64,000 nt of DNA from the NCBI RefSeq assembly GCF_001297705.1, contig NZ_LIRF01000003.1, positions 124,001-188,000 of the forward strand, in the 5' to 3' direction. The notes under the pieces were generated by a model. The model was given only the letters and a program-made list of their open reading frames with translations, was not told the origin of the DNA and made no database searches. Below are positions 46,001 to 56,376 of the stretch, piece after piece. Both the position numbers and the translations under genes were made by a program. Every line of letters starts with the position of its first letter. Position 1 is the stretch's first letter. Origin of the DNA: Chryseobacterium sp. ERMR1:04. GTDB taxonomy: Bacteria; Bacteroidota; Bacteroidia; Flavobacteriales; Weeksellaceae.

Positions 46001-46370
46001 CTGGGGTTACAACAATACTCAGCCTATTGCAAAAGTTGAAGGGGCAACGTATTCTCAGGTAGAAAGTTTTGTATCAGCGATTTCCACTGCTTCCGATACC
46101 GATGCTTTAGCGGGAAGAAACAACGATGAAACTGCATTTTTATCTGTTTTAAAAACATTCAAAGATAATTTGCAACATTATCAGGTTACTACGTACACTT
46201 ACGATCCGTTGATTGGAGTAAGAAGTATTACCCCACCATCAGGAATCAGAGAGGTTTATCTTTATGATACCGCCAACAGATTGAAAGAAATAAAACAAGA
46301 GATGAAGAATGCCAACGGTAGCTTAGAGTATAAGATCCTTAAAGAATTCAACTACAATTATAAAAACTAA
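43086..46370 (+). CDS. SpvB/TcB-like giant of the RHS locus (intact copy)
   Basis: A 1094-residue protein with a signal peptide (MKKIILLLLLGTFYQAQ). The N-terminal region has the SpvB/TcB pattern YFRGKANMNIPIYTIN, then ISLSYNTGGIKLNEVATTVGLGWSLNIPGTISQNV, the element that opens the cocoon-forming proteins of Tc toxins. The C-terminal half has YD-like elements (KYDSKGSLQQYTTKDG, YTYDPLIGVRSITPPSGIREVYLYDTANRLKE). It ends three bases before a paralogue. By analogy it could form half of the shell that encloses the RHS tip; this is an inference from family and order. Confidence 0.75.
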   Translation: MKKIILLLLLGTFYQAQLTVGEQVKSVVPLPASAESYSLSKVEAIPMDYFRGKANMNIPIYTININGINIPISLSYNTGGIKLNEVATTVGLGWSLNIPGTISQNVVGLDDLEVPFFSKNINEYAAYTGNISINSSNEERAKIESLYNNHYDTQKDIFDYNLPTASGSFLMKDNNQTFLIPDDDVLITRNNNRFYIKDTQGAEYWMSPRNGITPESMGGPSVLHKTLYNLDELKINNKSVLFYYNKSHGYDERNINQVANFKVSTQPSGSWEVLIPLPKYEKTETSTFFTESLISKISFDNGEVNFLYSNDANSAFSDGSSYRKDLSNGTGIALRRIIVTNKAGITVKDVSLNYSYFETDNTDKTYEDYRLKLMSVRDNLQNTDYSFEYNEKYKIPKRSSSNDDYWGYINDIYNGETANIPSKVFDYNIPSEEFNTIAKRNRESNEEYAVLGSLKSIKYPTGAKKNFYYELPYNTVKEFIGYNQGALPIGAISTKVSEDEFDGTLTFPVTEAHIQQIQDLGIDAELDKIQITFANTCKNANNTGNGQTIAETQCTGTAIYGSRFFTHWRPQTVDWPITTNRNLELNLYKMGSCKCSLSGSMRYKYPSYTGAMKKYGALRIRKIEDVDANNVSNVYQYAYGKYENEVFVPDFKLNQKYNFSSIIKRQLREFTDDGHLTQDGYSFEKYYRIHNSSQANTSYGSSDVINYPSVVEITDKGKIIREYETSSGSNYFYNKWKGGKLKREIYLNKVNDTLRIIKNTYQYNTLKNGLSEFTTNIPKVAAFSTDFTITTGVMPVLDMPVEIYNVEYKMYMIESAKVQNDTTENTEYFNGKKITSKTKYEYYDTDINKPINLKNIKSIFPSGEIQQTDYNYAHEKGNQLMISKNMIGIPLETTSTQTIGSKTKTLSKGETIYPLTQSEADTKTSGLVMPISVLSYDIQNNTPSTEVTYKKYDSKGSLQQYTTKDGISVAIIWGYNNTQPIAKVEGATYSQVESFVSAISTASDTDALAGRNNDETAFLSVLKTFKDNLQHYQVTTYTYDPLIGVRSITPPSGIREVYLYDTANRLKEIKQEMKNANGSLEYKILKEFNYNYKN

Positions 46371-46373
46371 TAC

Positions 46374-49300
46374 ATGATAAAAAAGATACTCTTCTTTGTA
46401 CTACTTAGCGTCTTTTACAAAGGACAATTAAGTCTTGGGGAGCAGCCCAAGCAATTGGTACCATTTCCTACAAGTCCGGAAACTTACAGTCTATCAAAGG
46501 TTGAAAAACTCCCGATGGATTATTTCAGAGGGAAAGCCAACATTAGTATTCCTATTTATACCATTAGTGTAGGAGGAATAAATATTCCTATTTCTTTATC
46601 CTATAATACGGGAGGAATTAAGCTTAATGAGGTTTCAAGTATTGTCGGATTAGGCTGGGCCTTAAATATTCCCGGAAATATTTCTCAGAATATGCAGGGA
46701 TTAGATGATCTTACATCTCAGTTTTTCTCTAAAAATATAAATGATTACGGAGTTTACAACGGGGGATTTAATGAATTACCTATTAATAACCAGATGCGTG
46801 CTAATCTGGCCAGTTTGTATGATAATCTTTATGATACAAAAAAAGATATTTTTGATTATAATTTTCCTACTGCATCGGGGGCTTTTATTTTAAAAGACAA
46901 TAATCAGACTTTTCTGATTCCCAATGATGATGTTATCATTACCCGAACAGGTAATAAGTTCTATGTGAAAGATACACAAGGTACTGAATATTGGGTATCT
47001 CCAAGAAATACTACGGAATCAATGTATATTGGTGGTTCTTCTTCTCATGTATCTCTTTATAATTTAGACAGTCTTAAAGTGAACAATAATATAGCTAGAT
47101 TTTCTTACCATAAATCTAATATGTATACGGAAAGAAATATCAATCAGGTGGCAAATTTTAAAATAACTCCTAACCTGAGTCAGAATTTCGAACATTTAGT
47201 TCCTCTTCCTAAATATGAAAAAACGGAATCAACTAGTGGTTTTTCAGAATCTTTGATCCGAAAAATTCAGTTTGATGGTGGTGAAGTTACTTTTTTATAT
47301 TCTGATGATGCCAATAATGCATTCTCTGATGGGTTAACTTATAGAAAAGATCTGAACAATAACAATACAGGAATTTGCGCTGCGCAGAGTCATTGTAATA
47401 AACAAAGCAGGAAAGACAATAAAAGATATAAGTCTTAATTACAGTTATTTTGAAAGTAACAGAGCCAATAAAACCTACGAAGATTACAGACTTAAGTTAA
47501 CTAATGTACACGATAATCTTCAAAATTCAGATTACAGATTTGAATATAATGAGCAACTGAATCTTCCTAAAAGGAATTCAAGCAATGACGATTATTGGGG
47601 ATACATAAATGCTACTTATAATAATGAAGTTTCTAATATTCCTAATAATATTCCTGCGTCATATGGGATTCCATTAGACGTATTAAATGCTGTTCAGAAA
47701 AGAGACAGAGAGCCGAATGAGACATATGCTATTTTAGGCAGTTTAAAATCAATTCAATATCCGACCGGAGCAAAGAAAAATTTTGAATATGAACTTCCTT
47801 ACAATACCGAAAGAGAATCTTCAGGGTATGCTTGGGGATATGTGGAAATTGGTAGTATTGTAGATGAATCTAATGATGACTTTTCTGAATTAAAGTCATT
47901 TCCAATTACCTCTGCTCATATGCAGCAAATAGTAGACTTGGGTATTGATGCAGCTCCTGAAAAACTTGAACTGAATTTCAGTCACTCATGTGATAATGGT
48001 GATAATCCGGGACCTGGTCAAGTTATAGACCCGGAAGATGTAACCAGTTGTACAGGAACTGCCAGAAATGGACAAAAATATTTTTCAGACTGGCGTCCAA
48101 AAACGGTAGATTGGAATATTTCAATGGGTTCCCCTTTACAATTATCAATTTATAAAATAGGGGCATGTAGATGTAATATCTATGGAGCTATAAGATACAA
48201 ATATCCTACTTACACAGATCATACAAGAAAATATGGAGGTCTTCGTCTTCGAAAGATGGAAGATGTAAATGAAAATAACATTTCAAATGTATATGAATAT
48301 GCATACGGAAAATACGAAAACGGAACATTTATTCCTGATTTTAGACTGAACCAACCCTATAACTTTTCTTCATTTATTAAAAGATATGTAAGACAATTTA
48401 CAGGCGATGTAGGCGGAGGCTCTGGAGCAGGTACAGGTAACGGAGAACAGGTTCAGATAGGATCAACTTTTGAGAGGTATTACCGTATTCATAATTCCAG
48501 TCAGGCTAACAACAGTTACGGAAGTTCTGATATTATGACCTATCCTTCTGTGGTAGAAATAACAGGCAAAGGGAAAATTATTCGAGAATTTGAAGAATAT
48601 ACATCTTCCAATTATGTGTATAATAAATGGAAAGCCGGAAACCTGAAAAGAGAGATTTATCTGAATCAAAATAACGATACCTTAAGGGTTGTGAATAATA
48701 CCTATAAGCTCAACACCTTAAAAAACAGTTTATCCGAGTTTACCACTAGTCTACCTGAAGTAGTGGCTTTTTCTACGGATTTTGATATTATAAAAGTAAT
48801 GGAAACTATTTTGCAAACCCCTGTAGATACTTATTTTGTTGAGCATCGTATGGATCTTATAGAATCGGCAAAAGTTGAAAAAGACAAGTCTGAAACCACA
48901 GAATACTTTAACGGTAAAAAGATCACTTCCAAAACAAAGTATGAATATTATGATACCGATATAAACAAGCCGATTAACTTAAAAAATACAAAAAGTGTTT
49001 TCCCTTCCGGAGAAATTCAGCAGACAGATTATAGTTATGCCCACGAAAAAGGCAACCAGCTTATGATCAATAAAAATATGATCGGGATTCCATTAGAAAC
49101 CATCTCAACCCAAACAATAGGTGTTACTACTCAAACGTTAGCAAAAACTGAAACGGTTTATCCTAAAACAGTTGCTGAAATAATCAATAATGATGCTCGT
49201 TTAGTGCTTCCATTGTCAATAAAATCTTATGATCTGTCTCATATCGATAACAATCCGTCTACCGAAGTTACCCATGATCAATACGATTCGAAAGGAAACT

Positions 49301-49719
49301 TACAGCAATACACCACAAAAGATGGAATTCCTGTCTCTATTGTTTGGGGGTATAACAATACTCAGCCTATTGCAAAAATAGAAGGAGCAGCCTATGCCCA
49401 AGTATCAAGTTTGATTTCAGGAATTGTTACCGCTTCAGATACGGACGGTCAACTGGGGACAGAAGCTTCGGAGCAGGCTTTAATTACAGCATTAAATTCT
49501 TTCAGAAATAACACCGCTTTATCGTTATACCAAACGAGTACCTATACTTACGATCCATTGATCGGAGTAAAAAGTATCACTTCTCCCTCAGGAATCAGAG
49601 AAGTGTATATTTATGATACCGCCAACAGATTGAAAGAGATAAAGCAAGAGATGAAGAATACCAATGGTAGCTTAGAGTACAAAATCCTTAAAGAATTCAA
49701 CTACAATTATAAAAACTAA
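46374..49719 (+). pseudogene. SpvB/TcB-like paralogue broken by a 1-nt insertion
   Basis: A close relative of the previous gene that would make about 1115 residues. The first frame (from ATG 46374, signal MIKKILFFVLLSVFYKGQ) ends in an artificial tail GICAAQSHCNKQSRKDN with a stop at 47436. The true sequence continues in the next frame as ALRRVIVINKAGKTIKDISLNYSYFE through to 49719. The intact copy reads GIALRRIIVTNKAG here, so one extra T in ATTT (47373-47376) explains the break. A second translation could start at ATG 47842. The remainder is open and well conserved, so the event is recent or a sequence error. Confidence 0.8.
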
Positions 49720-49724
49720 CACTG

Positions 49725-52700
49725 ATGAAAAAGATAATTATACCCATTGGAGCTTTGCTGATCACAAGTTTAGTCCATGCACAGAATTTACCTACCACGG
49801 AAAATTATGTACAAACCCGAACCTATCTTGAACCGGTAGCCACAAGCAGTTCAACAGCAAAACAAATCCATACTGTTCAGTATTTCGACGGGCTTGGAAG
49901 ACCAAAACAGGTGGTAAACGTAAAAGCATCACCACAAGGAAGAGATGTGGTCACTCATATTGAATATGATGTTTTCGGACGGCAAACCAGAGATTATCTT
50001 CCCGTTCCTCAGGGAGGAACGATGAACGGAGAGATGGTCCCAACGCCATTGGCTAATGCAGGAAATACTCCTTTAGGAAACGAGAAGATTTATGCAGAAA
50101 AAGTATTAGAAAGCTCTCCATTTGATCGCGTTCAACAGCAAATACAGGTGGGAACAGATTGGAGCAATAAGCCTGTGACATTTGATTATGATGCTGTTGT
50201 AACAGCAGACGGAGTGAGAAAATTTACCACCAATACAATTTGGGAAAATAATGCTTCCAGATCGACTATTGAAAATGGAGGAACCTATGGCACAGGTCAA
50301 CTCTATAAAACTACTGTAACTGATGAGGACGGAAATAAAACGATTGAGTTTAAAAACGGACAGGGACAAATTCTATTAGTCCGAAAAGTATTAAGCCCCT
50401 CTGATAATGTCGATACCTATTATGTTTACAATGAATACGGGCAGCTGGCATGGGTTGTACCACCGTTACTTTCCAAGTTGTCTGGTTGGGGACTTGAAGA
50501 ACAGAATGCTTTGGCTTATGAATACCGATATGACGGCAGAAACCGTTTAGTAGAAAAAAGGCTTCCTGGCAAAGGTTGGGAATATATGGTGTATGATAAA
50601 GCAGACAGGCTTGTTCTTACTCAAGATACGGTTATGAAATTACAAAGTAAGTGGTTGATGACTAAATATGATAAGTTTGGAAGAGCTGCTTACACTGCAA
50701 TAATTTCAGGAGGAGAAAGAGCAAATATGCAATCTCAGGCTGGAGGTAATATAATTATCGAGAGCAGGGACAGCTCAGGCTTTACGCTTAATGGGATGCA
50801 GATACAATATACCAATAATCACTTTAATGTTCTTGAAAAAGTGTTAACTGTGAATTATTATGATACCTATCCATCATATAATTTCAATCCTTCTTTTCCT
50901 CTTACTATTTTAGGAGAGCCCATTTTGAATAATGTACCTGATACAGAAGGAAAAAGTACCAAAAGCTTATCTGTCATGAGTTTGGTTAAAAACATTGAAG
51001 ATGATAACTGGACAAAGAATTACTCGTATTATGATACTCGAGGAAGAGCAATAGGATCCTATTCTGTAAATCATTTGGGAGGGCGTACGAAAGTAGATTC
51101 TAAATTAGATTTCGCAGGAGCTGTTCAACAAACTGTAACCTTCCATAAAAGACTGGACACTAATGCTGACAGAATAATAACTGAAAACTTCACCTATGAT
51201 CATCAAAATAGATTAGTTACCCATACCCATCAGGTAGACAATAATCCAATTGAAATTCTGGCTCAAAATAAATACAATGAACTTTCTCAGCTAGAATCTA
51301 AAAAAGTCGGAGGGATAATAGCAAACTCTCCACTTCAGCAGATTGATTATCAATATAACATCCGAGGCTGGATGACTAAGATCAATGATCCCGTTAATCT
51401 TAATGGAAAATTGTTTGGATATGAGATAAAATATATAAACCCAACCAATACATCACTTTCAACAGGCAAATACAATGGAAATATTGCAGAAGTAAATTGG
51501 AATGCCTCCAAAGATGGGATATTAAAAAGATATTCCTATCAATATGATGCTTTAAACAGACTCAAAAAAGGAATTTATTCTGAACCCAATGCATCGATTC
51601 CTGAGAATAACTATTACAATGAGACCATAAATTATGACAGCAACGGAAACATAACTTCATTACAAAGAAACAGGAAACTGGATAATTTTGGAGTGCAGTT
51701 AATGGATGATCTTACGTACACCTACACCGGAAACAGTCTTAATACAGTAACTGATTCTTCATCTAATTATTTTGGGTACCCTGATACATCGGGTAATTTG
51801 ATTCAGTATGATGTAAATGGAAATATGACAGATCATGTTGATAAAGGTATTCTAGATATAAAATACAATCACTTGAATCTTCCGGATTATATTAAATTTG
51901 ATCAATATGTAGTACGTGAAGATCCATTTGGGTTTGGGCAGGTAACAAAGTATAAAAATACAAGTTATATCTATCGGGCAGATGGAGTGAAACTAAGAAA
52001 GGTTCACAATTATTTCTCCGGTCGTACCCAAACAGATGCATCTACAGTAACAGAATATTTTGATGGTTTTCAATACAGTAATGATAGTGGGATAATAGGA
52101 GTTCCTTCAGTTCCGCAAGGTTTACAATTCGTACCTACCTCAGAAGGATATTTTGATTTTGCACAAAATAAGTATATTTACCAGTATAAAGATCAGGTAG
52201 GAAACATTAGATTAGCTTATTATAAAAATGCTTCAGGAAATCCTGTAATAGACAGAGCAACGGATTTTTATCCGTTTGGTTTAGAGTTTGGTGGCGGTGG
52301 TAGTAACAGCGGTAGCACATCGCCTAATTATAATTATGGTTTCCAAGAGCAGGAAAAACAACAGGACACAGGATGGAGTTCTTTTAAATGGAGAAATTAT
52401 GATTCTACAATGGGAAGGTTTTTTAATGTGGATCCTTTGAGTGAGAAATATAATACTTGGTCTACTTATGCATTTAGTGGGAATAGGATTATTGATGCAA
52501 GGGAATTAGAAGGATTGGAACCTAAAATCGTGAATGAGACTAAAGATAAAATGAATGTGAATTATTATGTAAATGTAACAGCTAAAAGTAGTATGAGTTC
52601 ACAAGATGTGAAAGACCATTTAAGTTCAGTTTCTGCGATATTGTCTCAAAATTCTGGTTTGCAAATTAATATGATAAATAATCCTAAGGCAACTTTTGGA

Positions 52701-53069
52701 CTTGATATGACAAAATCATATCAATCCAAAAAAGTAACAATTGATAAGAATGGTAATGTTACAACAGAAATAGTGCTTGGAGAGGCAAGAGTAGGTGATC
52801 CCGTAGGGCAAACCATTACTTCAGATGGAACACCAAAGGTAACAGCTCATGAAATAGCACATGGTTTAGGGGTAGACCATATATGGGAAGATCCAACTGT
52901 GTCTAATACTTCGGAAAATAAAAATAACTTGCAGAATTCTGATGGGAATTCGGAAAAGTCTATGAGAAATAATTCAGGAACTGATATTTTACCACAACAA
53001 GTAGATAGAATGAAAAAAACTATTGAATTAGTACAACCCAAAATCAATATAGATGAAATTAGCCAATAA
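49725..53069 (+). CDS. RHS polymorphic toxin with a metzincin-like metalloprotease tip
   Basis: A 1114-residue protein with a signal peptide ([20 protein letters not shown]), then a DUF6443-type N-terminal region ([24 protein letters not shown]), many YD elements ([36 protein letters not shown]), and the RHS core ([15 protein letters not shown] ... [38 protein letters not shown]) near residues 820-930. The last 180 residues are the toxin tip: [11 protein letters not shown] (residues 1042-1052) is the zinc motif HEXXHXXGXXH, and SMRNNSG is a likely Met-turn. The tip probably cleaves a protein of the target cell. The lipoprotein immunity gene starts inside its last 17 bases. Confidence 0.85.
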   Translation: MKKIIIPIGALLITSLVHAQNLPTTENYVQTRTYLEPVATSSSTAKQIHTVQYFDGLGRPKQVVNVKASPQGRDVVTHIEYDVFGRQTRDYLPVPQGGTMNGEMVPTPLANAGNTPLGNEKIYAEKVLESSPFDRVQQQIQVGTDWSNKPVTFDYDAVVTADGVRKFTTNTIWENNASRSTIENGGTYGTGQLYKTTVTDEDGNKTIEFKNGQGQILLVRKVLSPSDNVDTYYVYNEYGQLAWVVPPLLSKLSGWGLEEQNALAYEYRYDGRNRLVEKRLPGKGWEYMVYDKADRLVLTQDTVMKLQSKWLMTKYDKFGRAAYTAIISGGERANMQSQAGGNIIIESRDSSGFTLNGMQIQYTNNHFNVLEKVLTVNYYDTYPSYNFNPSFPLTILGEPILNNVPDTEGKSTKSLSVMSLVKNIEDDNWTKNYSYYDTRGRAIGSYSVNHLGGRTKVDSKLDFAGAVQQTVTFHKRLDTNADRIITENFTYDHQNRLVTHTHQVDNNPIEILAQNKYNELSQLESKKVGGIIANSPLQQIDYQYNIRGWMTKINDPVNLNGKLFGYEIKYINPTNTSLSTGKYNGNIAEVNWNASKDGILKRYSYQYDALNRLKKGIYSEPNASIPENNYYNETINYDSNGNITSLQRNRKLDNFGVQLMDDLTYTYTGNSLNTVTDSSSNYFGYPDTSGNLIQYDVNGNMTDHVDKGILDIKYNHLNLPDYIKFDQYVVREDPFGFGQVTKYKNTSYIYRADGVKLRKVHNYFSGRTQTDASTVTEYFDGFQYSNDSGIIGVPSVPQGLQFVPTSEGYFDFAQNKYIYQYKDQVGNIRLAYYKNASGNPVIDRATDFYPFGLEFGGGGSNSGSTSPNYNYGFQEQEKQQDTGWSSFKWRNYDSTMGRFFNVDPLSEKYNTWSTYAFSGNRIIDARELEGLEPKIVNETKDKMNVNYYVNVTAKSSMSSQDVKDHLSSVSAILSQNSGLQINMINNPKATFGLDMTKSYQSKKVTIDKNGNVTTEIVLGEARVGDPVGQTITSDGTPKVTAHEIAHGLGVDHIWEDPTVSNTSENKNNLQNSDGNSEKSMRNNSGTDILPQQVDRMKKTIELVQPKINIDEISQ

Positions 53070-53529
53070 ACATTGTTTAGAATTATTTTTCAGCTTTGTA
53101 ATATTATTATTTCTTTATAACTGTAGAAGCTCTTCTGCAAAATTTTATTATGATGATAGAATCGTAAAAACTGATTATGAGAAAAAAGCCGAAGAGATTT
53201 ATCTAAATGATATTCCAAAAGAATATCAAAAAACAGATAAAGATGTATTATTAATTTTTAGTGGTTCTGCTTTTAAAGGAAAAACGATAGTTATTAACAA
53301 TAGAGATTCTATATCTTTTAAATCAGAAGCTGGAGAATCAGGATGCTATGGGACAACTTTTAGAAAGATAAATAAATCGGAAAATAAAATAAAATTATCA
53401 GTAGAGGGTAAAAAAGATATTATTATTCCTTTTATTCAAAAATATGACTATATAGATGTTGGAGATGCAACAAAAGCTAAATGGGGAGTAGGATATAGTA
53501 AAATACTTCCCAGCTATTTTTGTATGTAA
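53053..53529 (+). CDS. Immunity lipoprotein 1 for the metzincin-tip toxin
   Basis: A 158-residue lipoprotein: hydrophobic segment then LYNC (Cys24), followed by a positively charged mature region with repeated motifs [30 protein letters not shown] and a C-terminal [24 protein letters not shown]. The start overlaps the toxin stop by 17 bases. It is one of four homologues in tandem. Cognate immunity is inferred from the overlap; a periplasmic or outer-membrane site implies that the toxin threatens the cell from outside. Confidence 0.75.
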   Translation: MKLANKHCLELFFSFVILLFLYNCRSSSAKFYYDDRIVKTDYEKKAEEIYLNDIPKEYQKTDKDVLLIFSGSAFKGKTIVINNRDSISFKSEAGESGCYGTTFRKINKSENKIKLSVEGKKDIIIPFIQKYDYIDVGDATKAKWGVGYSKILPSYFCM

Positions 53530-53585
53530 AATGATTGTTCTTCTAATAAAGAAGACATTACAACTAAATTTATAAATAAGATAAG

Positions 53586-53608
53586 CCACTGCTTTTGTAG
53601 TGGTTTTA
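53586..53608 (+). terminator. Terminator after immunity gene 1
   Basis: CCACT and AGTGG pair around an 8-base loop and lead into TTTTATTT. The same hairpin follows all four lipoprotein genes, at 54241, 55692 and 56344. Confidence 0.65.
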
Positions 53609-53637
53609 TTTCAATTCATATTTAGGTCTAATTGGTT

Positions 53638-53718
53638 TTACCACAACAAGTAGATAGAATGAAAAAAACTATTGAATTAGTACAACCCAAAATTAATATA
53701 GATGAAATTACACAATAA
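53638..53718 (+). pseudogene. Toxin-tail scar 1
   Basis: The last 26 codons of the metzincin tip ([18 protein letters not shown] then INIDEITQ and stop) without the rest of the toxin. It keeps the 17-base overlap with the next immunity gene, which shows that this immunity gene arose by duplication of a toxin-end plus immunity unit. Confidence 0.8.
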
Positions 53719-54184
53719 ACGATTTTTACATTTTTTCAGTTTTTTAACAGTCTTCTTATTTCTTTATAATTGTAAAAGTACTGTTGGGGAATTTTATTAT
53801 AATGATAGGACAGAAAAAACGGAATATGAGAAAATGGATGAAGAAACTTATCTAAACGATGTGCCTAAACAATATCAAAAAACAGATAAAGATATTCTAG
53901 TAATATTCAATGGTGAAGCTTTTAAAGGAAAAAAGATAGTTATTAATAATAAAGATTCTATAACTTTTAAAACAGAACCAGGATCATCAGGTTGCTATGG
54001 AGCAACTTCAAGAAAAATAAATAAATCTTTAAAAAAAATAAAATTATCAGTTGAGGGTAAAAAGGATATTATTATTATTCCATTTATTGAAAAATATGAT
54101 TATATAGAAATAGGGGATGCTTATGACAAGACAAAATGGGGTATCCAGTACAATAAAATTTTTCCAAGTTATTCTTGTATGTAA
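53702..54184 (+). CDS. Immunity lipoprotein 2
   Basis: A 160-residue homologue of immunity lipoprotein 1 with LYNC lipobox (FLFLYNCKST). It starts within a toxin-tail scar. It differs from lipoprotein 4 by little, including one extra Ile in a III run caused by an ATT triplet expansion. The mature part has the same KTDKDILVIFNGEAFKGKK and KYDYIEIGDAYDKTKWG elements. It has no intact toxin in front of it, so it is an orphan or spare immunity gene. Confidence 0.7.
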   Translation: MKLHNKRFLHFFSFLTVFLFLYNCKSTVGEFYYNDRTEKTEYEKMDEETYLNDVPKQYQKTDKDILVIFNGEAFKGKKIVINNKDSITFKTEPGSSGCYGATSRKINKSLKKIKLSVEGKKDIIIIPFIEKYDYIEIGDAYDKTKWGIQYNKIFPSYSCM

Positions 54185-54240
54185 AACTATTGTTCTTCTA
54201 ATAAAGATGACGTTACAACTAAATTTATAAATAAGATAGA

Positions 54241-54263
54241 CCACTGCTTTTGTAGTGGTTTTA
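54241..54263 (+). terminator. Terminator after immunity gene 2
   Basis: CCACT/AGTGG stem as at 53586, followed by TTTTAT. Confidence 0.65.
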
Positions 54264-54270
54264 TATCTTA

Positions 54271-55175
54271 AATAAAAATATTTACCAGTATAAAGATCAG
54301 GTAGGAAATGTCAGATCGGCTTTTATAAAAATGCTTCAGGAAATCCTGTAATAGACAGAGCAACGGATTTTTATCCGTTTGGTTTAGAGTTTGGTGGCGG
54401 TGGTAGTAACAGCGGTAGCACATCGCCTAATTATAATTATGGTTTCCAAGAGCAGGAAAAACAACAGGACACAGGCTGGAGTTCTTTTAAATGGAGAAAT
54501 TATGATCCTGCAATGGGAAGATTTTTTAATGTGGATCCTTTGAGTGAGAAATATAATACTTGGTCTACTTATGCATTTAGTGGGAATAGGATTATTGATG
54601 CAAGGGAATTAGAAGGATTGGAACCTAAAATCGTGAATGAGACTAAAGATAAAATGAATGTGAATTATTATGTAAATGTAACAGCTAAAAGTGGGATGAG
54701 TTCACAAGATGTGAAAAATCATTTAAGCTCAGTTTCTGCGATATTGTCTCAAAATTCGGGTTTACAAATTAATATGATAAATAATCCTAAGGCAACTTTT
54801 GGACTTGATATGACAAAACCACATCAATCCATGAAAGTAATTACAGATAAAGAAGGCAATATTATAGGACAAAAATTTGTACTTGGTGAAGCAAAATTAG
54901 GTGATCCAGTAGGTCAGACTATCACTTCTGATGGAAGTATAAAAGTAACAGCTCATGAAATAGCACATGCTTTAGGGGTAGACCATATATGGGAGGATCC
55001 AACTGTGTCTAATACTCAGGGAAATAAGAATAATTTGCAGAATTCAGATGGTAATTCGGAAGCTTCTATGAGAAATAATTCAGGAACTGATATTTTACCA
55101 CAACAAGTAGAGCAAATGAAAAAAACTATTGAATTAGTACAACCCAAAATTAATATAGATGAAATTACACAATAA
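54271..55175 (+). pseudogene. Silent cassette 2: RHS core fragment plus second metzincin tip
   Basis: The sequence starts abruptly inside the RHS core ([14 protein letters not shown]), breaks by a one-base deletion near 54318 (GCTTTTATAAA against GCTTATTATAAA in the full gene), then continues in frame as the core ([19 protein letters not shown]) and tip to the stop at 55173-55175. The tip keeps HEIAHALGVDH and SMRNNSG. It has no start codon or ribosome site ahead of it, so it is silent unless joined to a full RHS gene. An ATG at 54513 could at best give a headless tip. Confidence 0.8.
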
Positions 55176-55635
55176 AAAATTTTTACATTTTTTCAGTTTT
55201 TTAATAGTATACTTAGCTCTTTATAGCTGCAAAAGTACTGCTGTAGAATTTTATTATAATGATAAGACTGAAAAAACGCAATATGAGAAAATGGCAGAGG
55301 AGAGCTATTTTAGTACTGTTCCCAAAGGACAACAAAAAACAGATAAAGATGTATTAGTGATATTCAATGGGTCTGCTTTTAATGGTAAAACTATAATTAT
55401 CAATAAAAAAGATTCATTATTATTTGATTTGCCACCAGATCCACCAGGATGTTATGGGATTTTATTTAAAAAAATTCCTAAGTCAACAAAAAAGATAAGA
55501 TTATCAGTTGAAGGAAAAAAAGATGTTTTCATTCCTATTATTAGCAAGTATGATTATATAGACATTGGTGATGCAACAAAAACTAAATGGGGAGTTAACT
55601 ATAGTAAAAATTTCCCAAGTTATTTTTGTATGTAA
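55159..55635 (+). CDS. Immunity lipoprotein 3 (partner of cassette 2)
   Basis: A 158-residue lipoprotein with LYSC lipobox (LALYSCKST). It begins 17 bases before the end of the cassette 2 tip. It is the most diverged of the four: SLLFDLPPDPPGCYG replaces the Gly/Ser-rich loop, and YFSTVPKGQQ differs too. This divergence sits with small changes in its tip (for example GQKFVLGEAKLGDP), which is what one expects of a co-evolving pair. Confidence 0.75.
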   Translation: MKLHNKKFLHFFSFLIVYLALYSCKSTAVEFYYNDKTEKTQYEKMAEESYFSTVPKGQQKTDKDVLVIFNGSAFNGKTIIINKKDSLLFDLPPDPPGCYGILFKKIPKSTKKIRLSVEGKKDVFIPIISKYDYIDIGDATKTKWGVNYSKNFPSYFCM

Positions 55636-55691
55636 AACTATTGTTCTTCTAATAAAGAAGACGTTACAACTAAATTTATAAATAAGATAAG

Positions 55692-55714
55692 CCACTGCTT
55701 TTGTAGTGGTTTTA
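55692..55714 (+). terminator. Terminator after immunity gene 3
   Basis: CCACT/AGTGG hairpin followed by TTTTATTT, as after the other copies. Confidence 0.65.
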
Positions 55715-55743
55715 TTTCAATTCATATTTAGGTCTAATTGGTT

Positions 55744-55824
55744 TTACCACAACAAGTAGATAGAATGGAAAAAACTATTGAATTAGTACAACCCAAAATC
55801 AATATAGATGAAATTAGCCAATAA
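55744..55824 (+). pseudogene. Toxin-tail scar 2
   Basis: A repeat of scar 1: [18 protein letters not shown] then INIDEISQ and stop, again giving a 17-base overlap with the next immunity gene. Its last residues (EISQ) match the full toxin, while scar 1 ends EITQ. Confidence 0.8.
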
Positions 55825-56287
55825 ACGATTTTTACATTTTTTCAGTTTTTTAACAGTCTTCTTATTTCTTTATAATTGTAAAAGTACTGTTGGGGAATTT
55901 TATTATAATGATAGGACAGAAAAAACGGAATATGAGAAAATGGATGAAGAAACTTATCTAAACGATGTGCCTAAACAATATCAAAAAACAGATAAAGATA
56001 TTCTAGTAATATTCAATGGTGAAGCTTTTAAAGGAAAAAAGATAGTTATTAACAATAAAGATTCTATAACTTTTAAAATAGAACCAGGATCATCAGGTTG
56101 CTATGGAGCAACTTCAAGAAAAATAAATAAATCTCTAAAAAAAATAAAATTATCAGTTGAGGGTAAAAAGGATATTATTATTCCATTTATTGAAAAATAT
56201 GATTATATAGAAATAGGGGATGCTTATGACAAGACAAAATGGGGTATCCAGTACAATAAAATTTTTCCAAGTTATTCTTGTATGTAA
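55808..56287 (+). CDS. Immunity lipoprotein 4
   Basis: A 159-residue lipoprotein nearly identical to lipoprotein 2 (one residue shorter in the III run, KIEPGSS in place of KTEPGSS, and MKLANKRF at the start as in lipoprotein 1). The pair shows a recent tandem duplication of a block running from immunity gene to RHS core. It has no full toxin before it. Confidence 0.72.
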   Translation: MKLANKRFLHFFSFLTVFLFLYNCKSTVGEFYYNDRTEKTEYEKMDEETYLNDVPKQYQKTDKDILVIFNGEAFKGKKIVINNKDSITFKIEPGSSGCYGATSRKINKSLKKIKLSVEGKKDIIIPFIEKYDYIEIGDAYDKTKWGIQYNKIFPSYSCM

Positions 56288-56343
56288 AACTATTGTTCTT
56301 CTAATAAAGATGACGTTACAACTAAATTTATAAATAAGATAGA

Positions 56344-56365
56344 CCACTGCTTTCGTAGTGGTTTT
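56344..56365 (+). terminator. Terminator after immunity gene 4
   Basis: CCACT/AGTGG hairpin followed by TTTTAT; loop has C where the other copies have T. Confidence 0.65.
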
Positions 56366-56376
56366 ATATCTTAAAT

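Noticed and set aside
54513..55175. A working stand-alone toxin gene from ATG 54513
   Set aside because: It starts in the middle of the RHS core with no ribosome site or promoter, and the homologous frame extends upstream, so it is a fragment.
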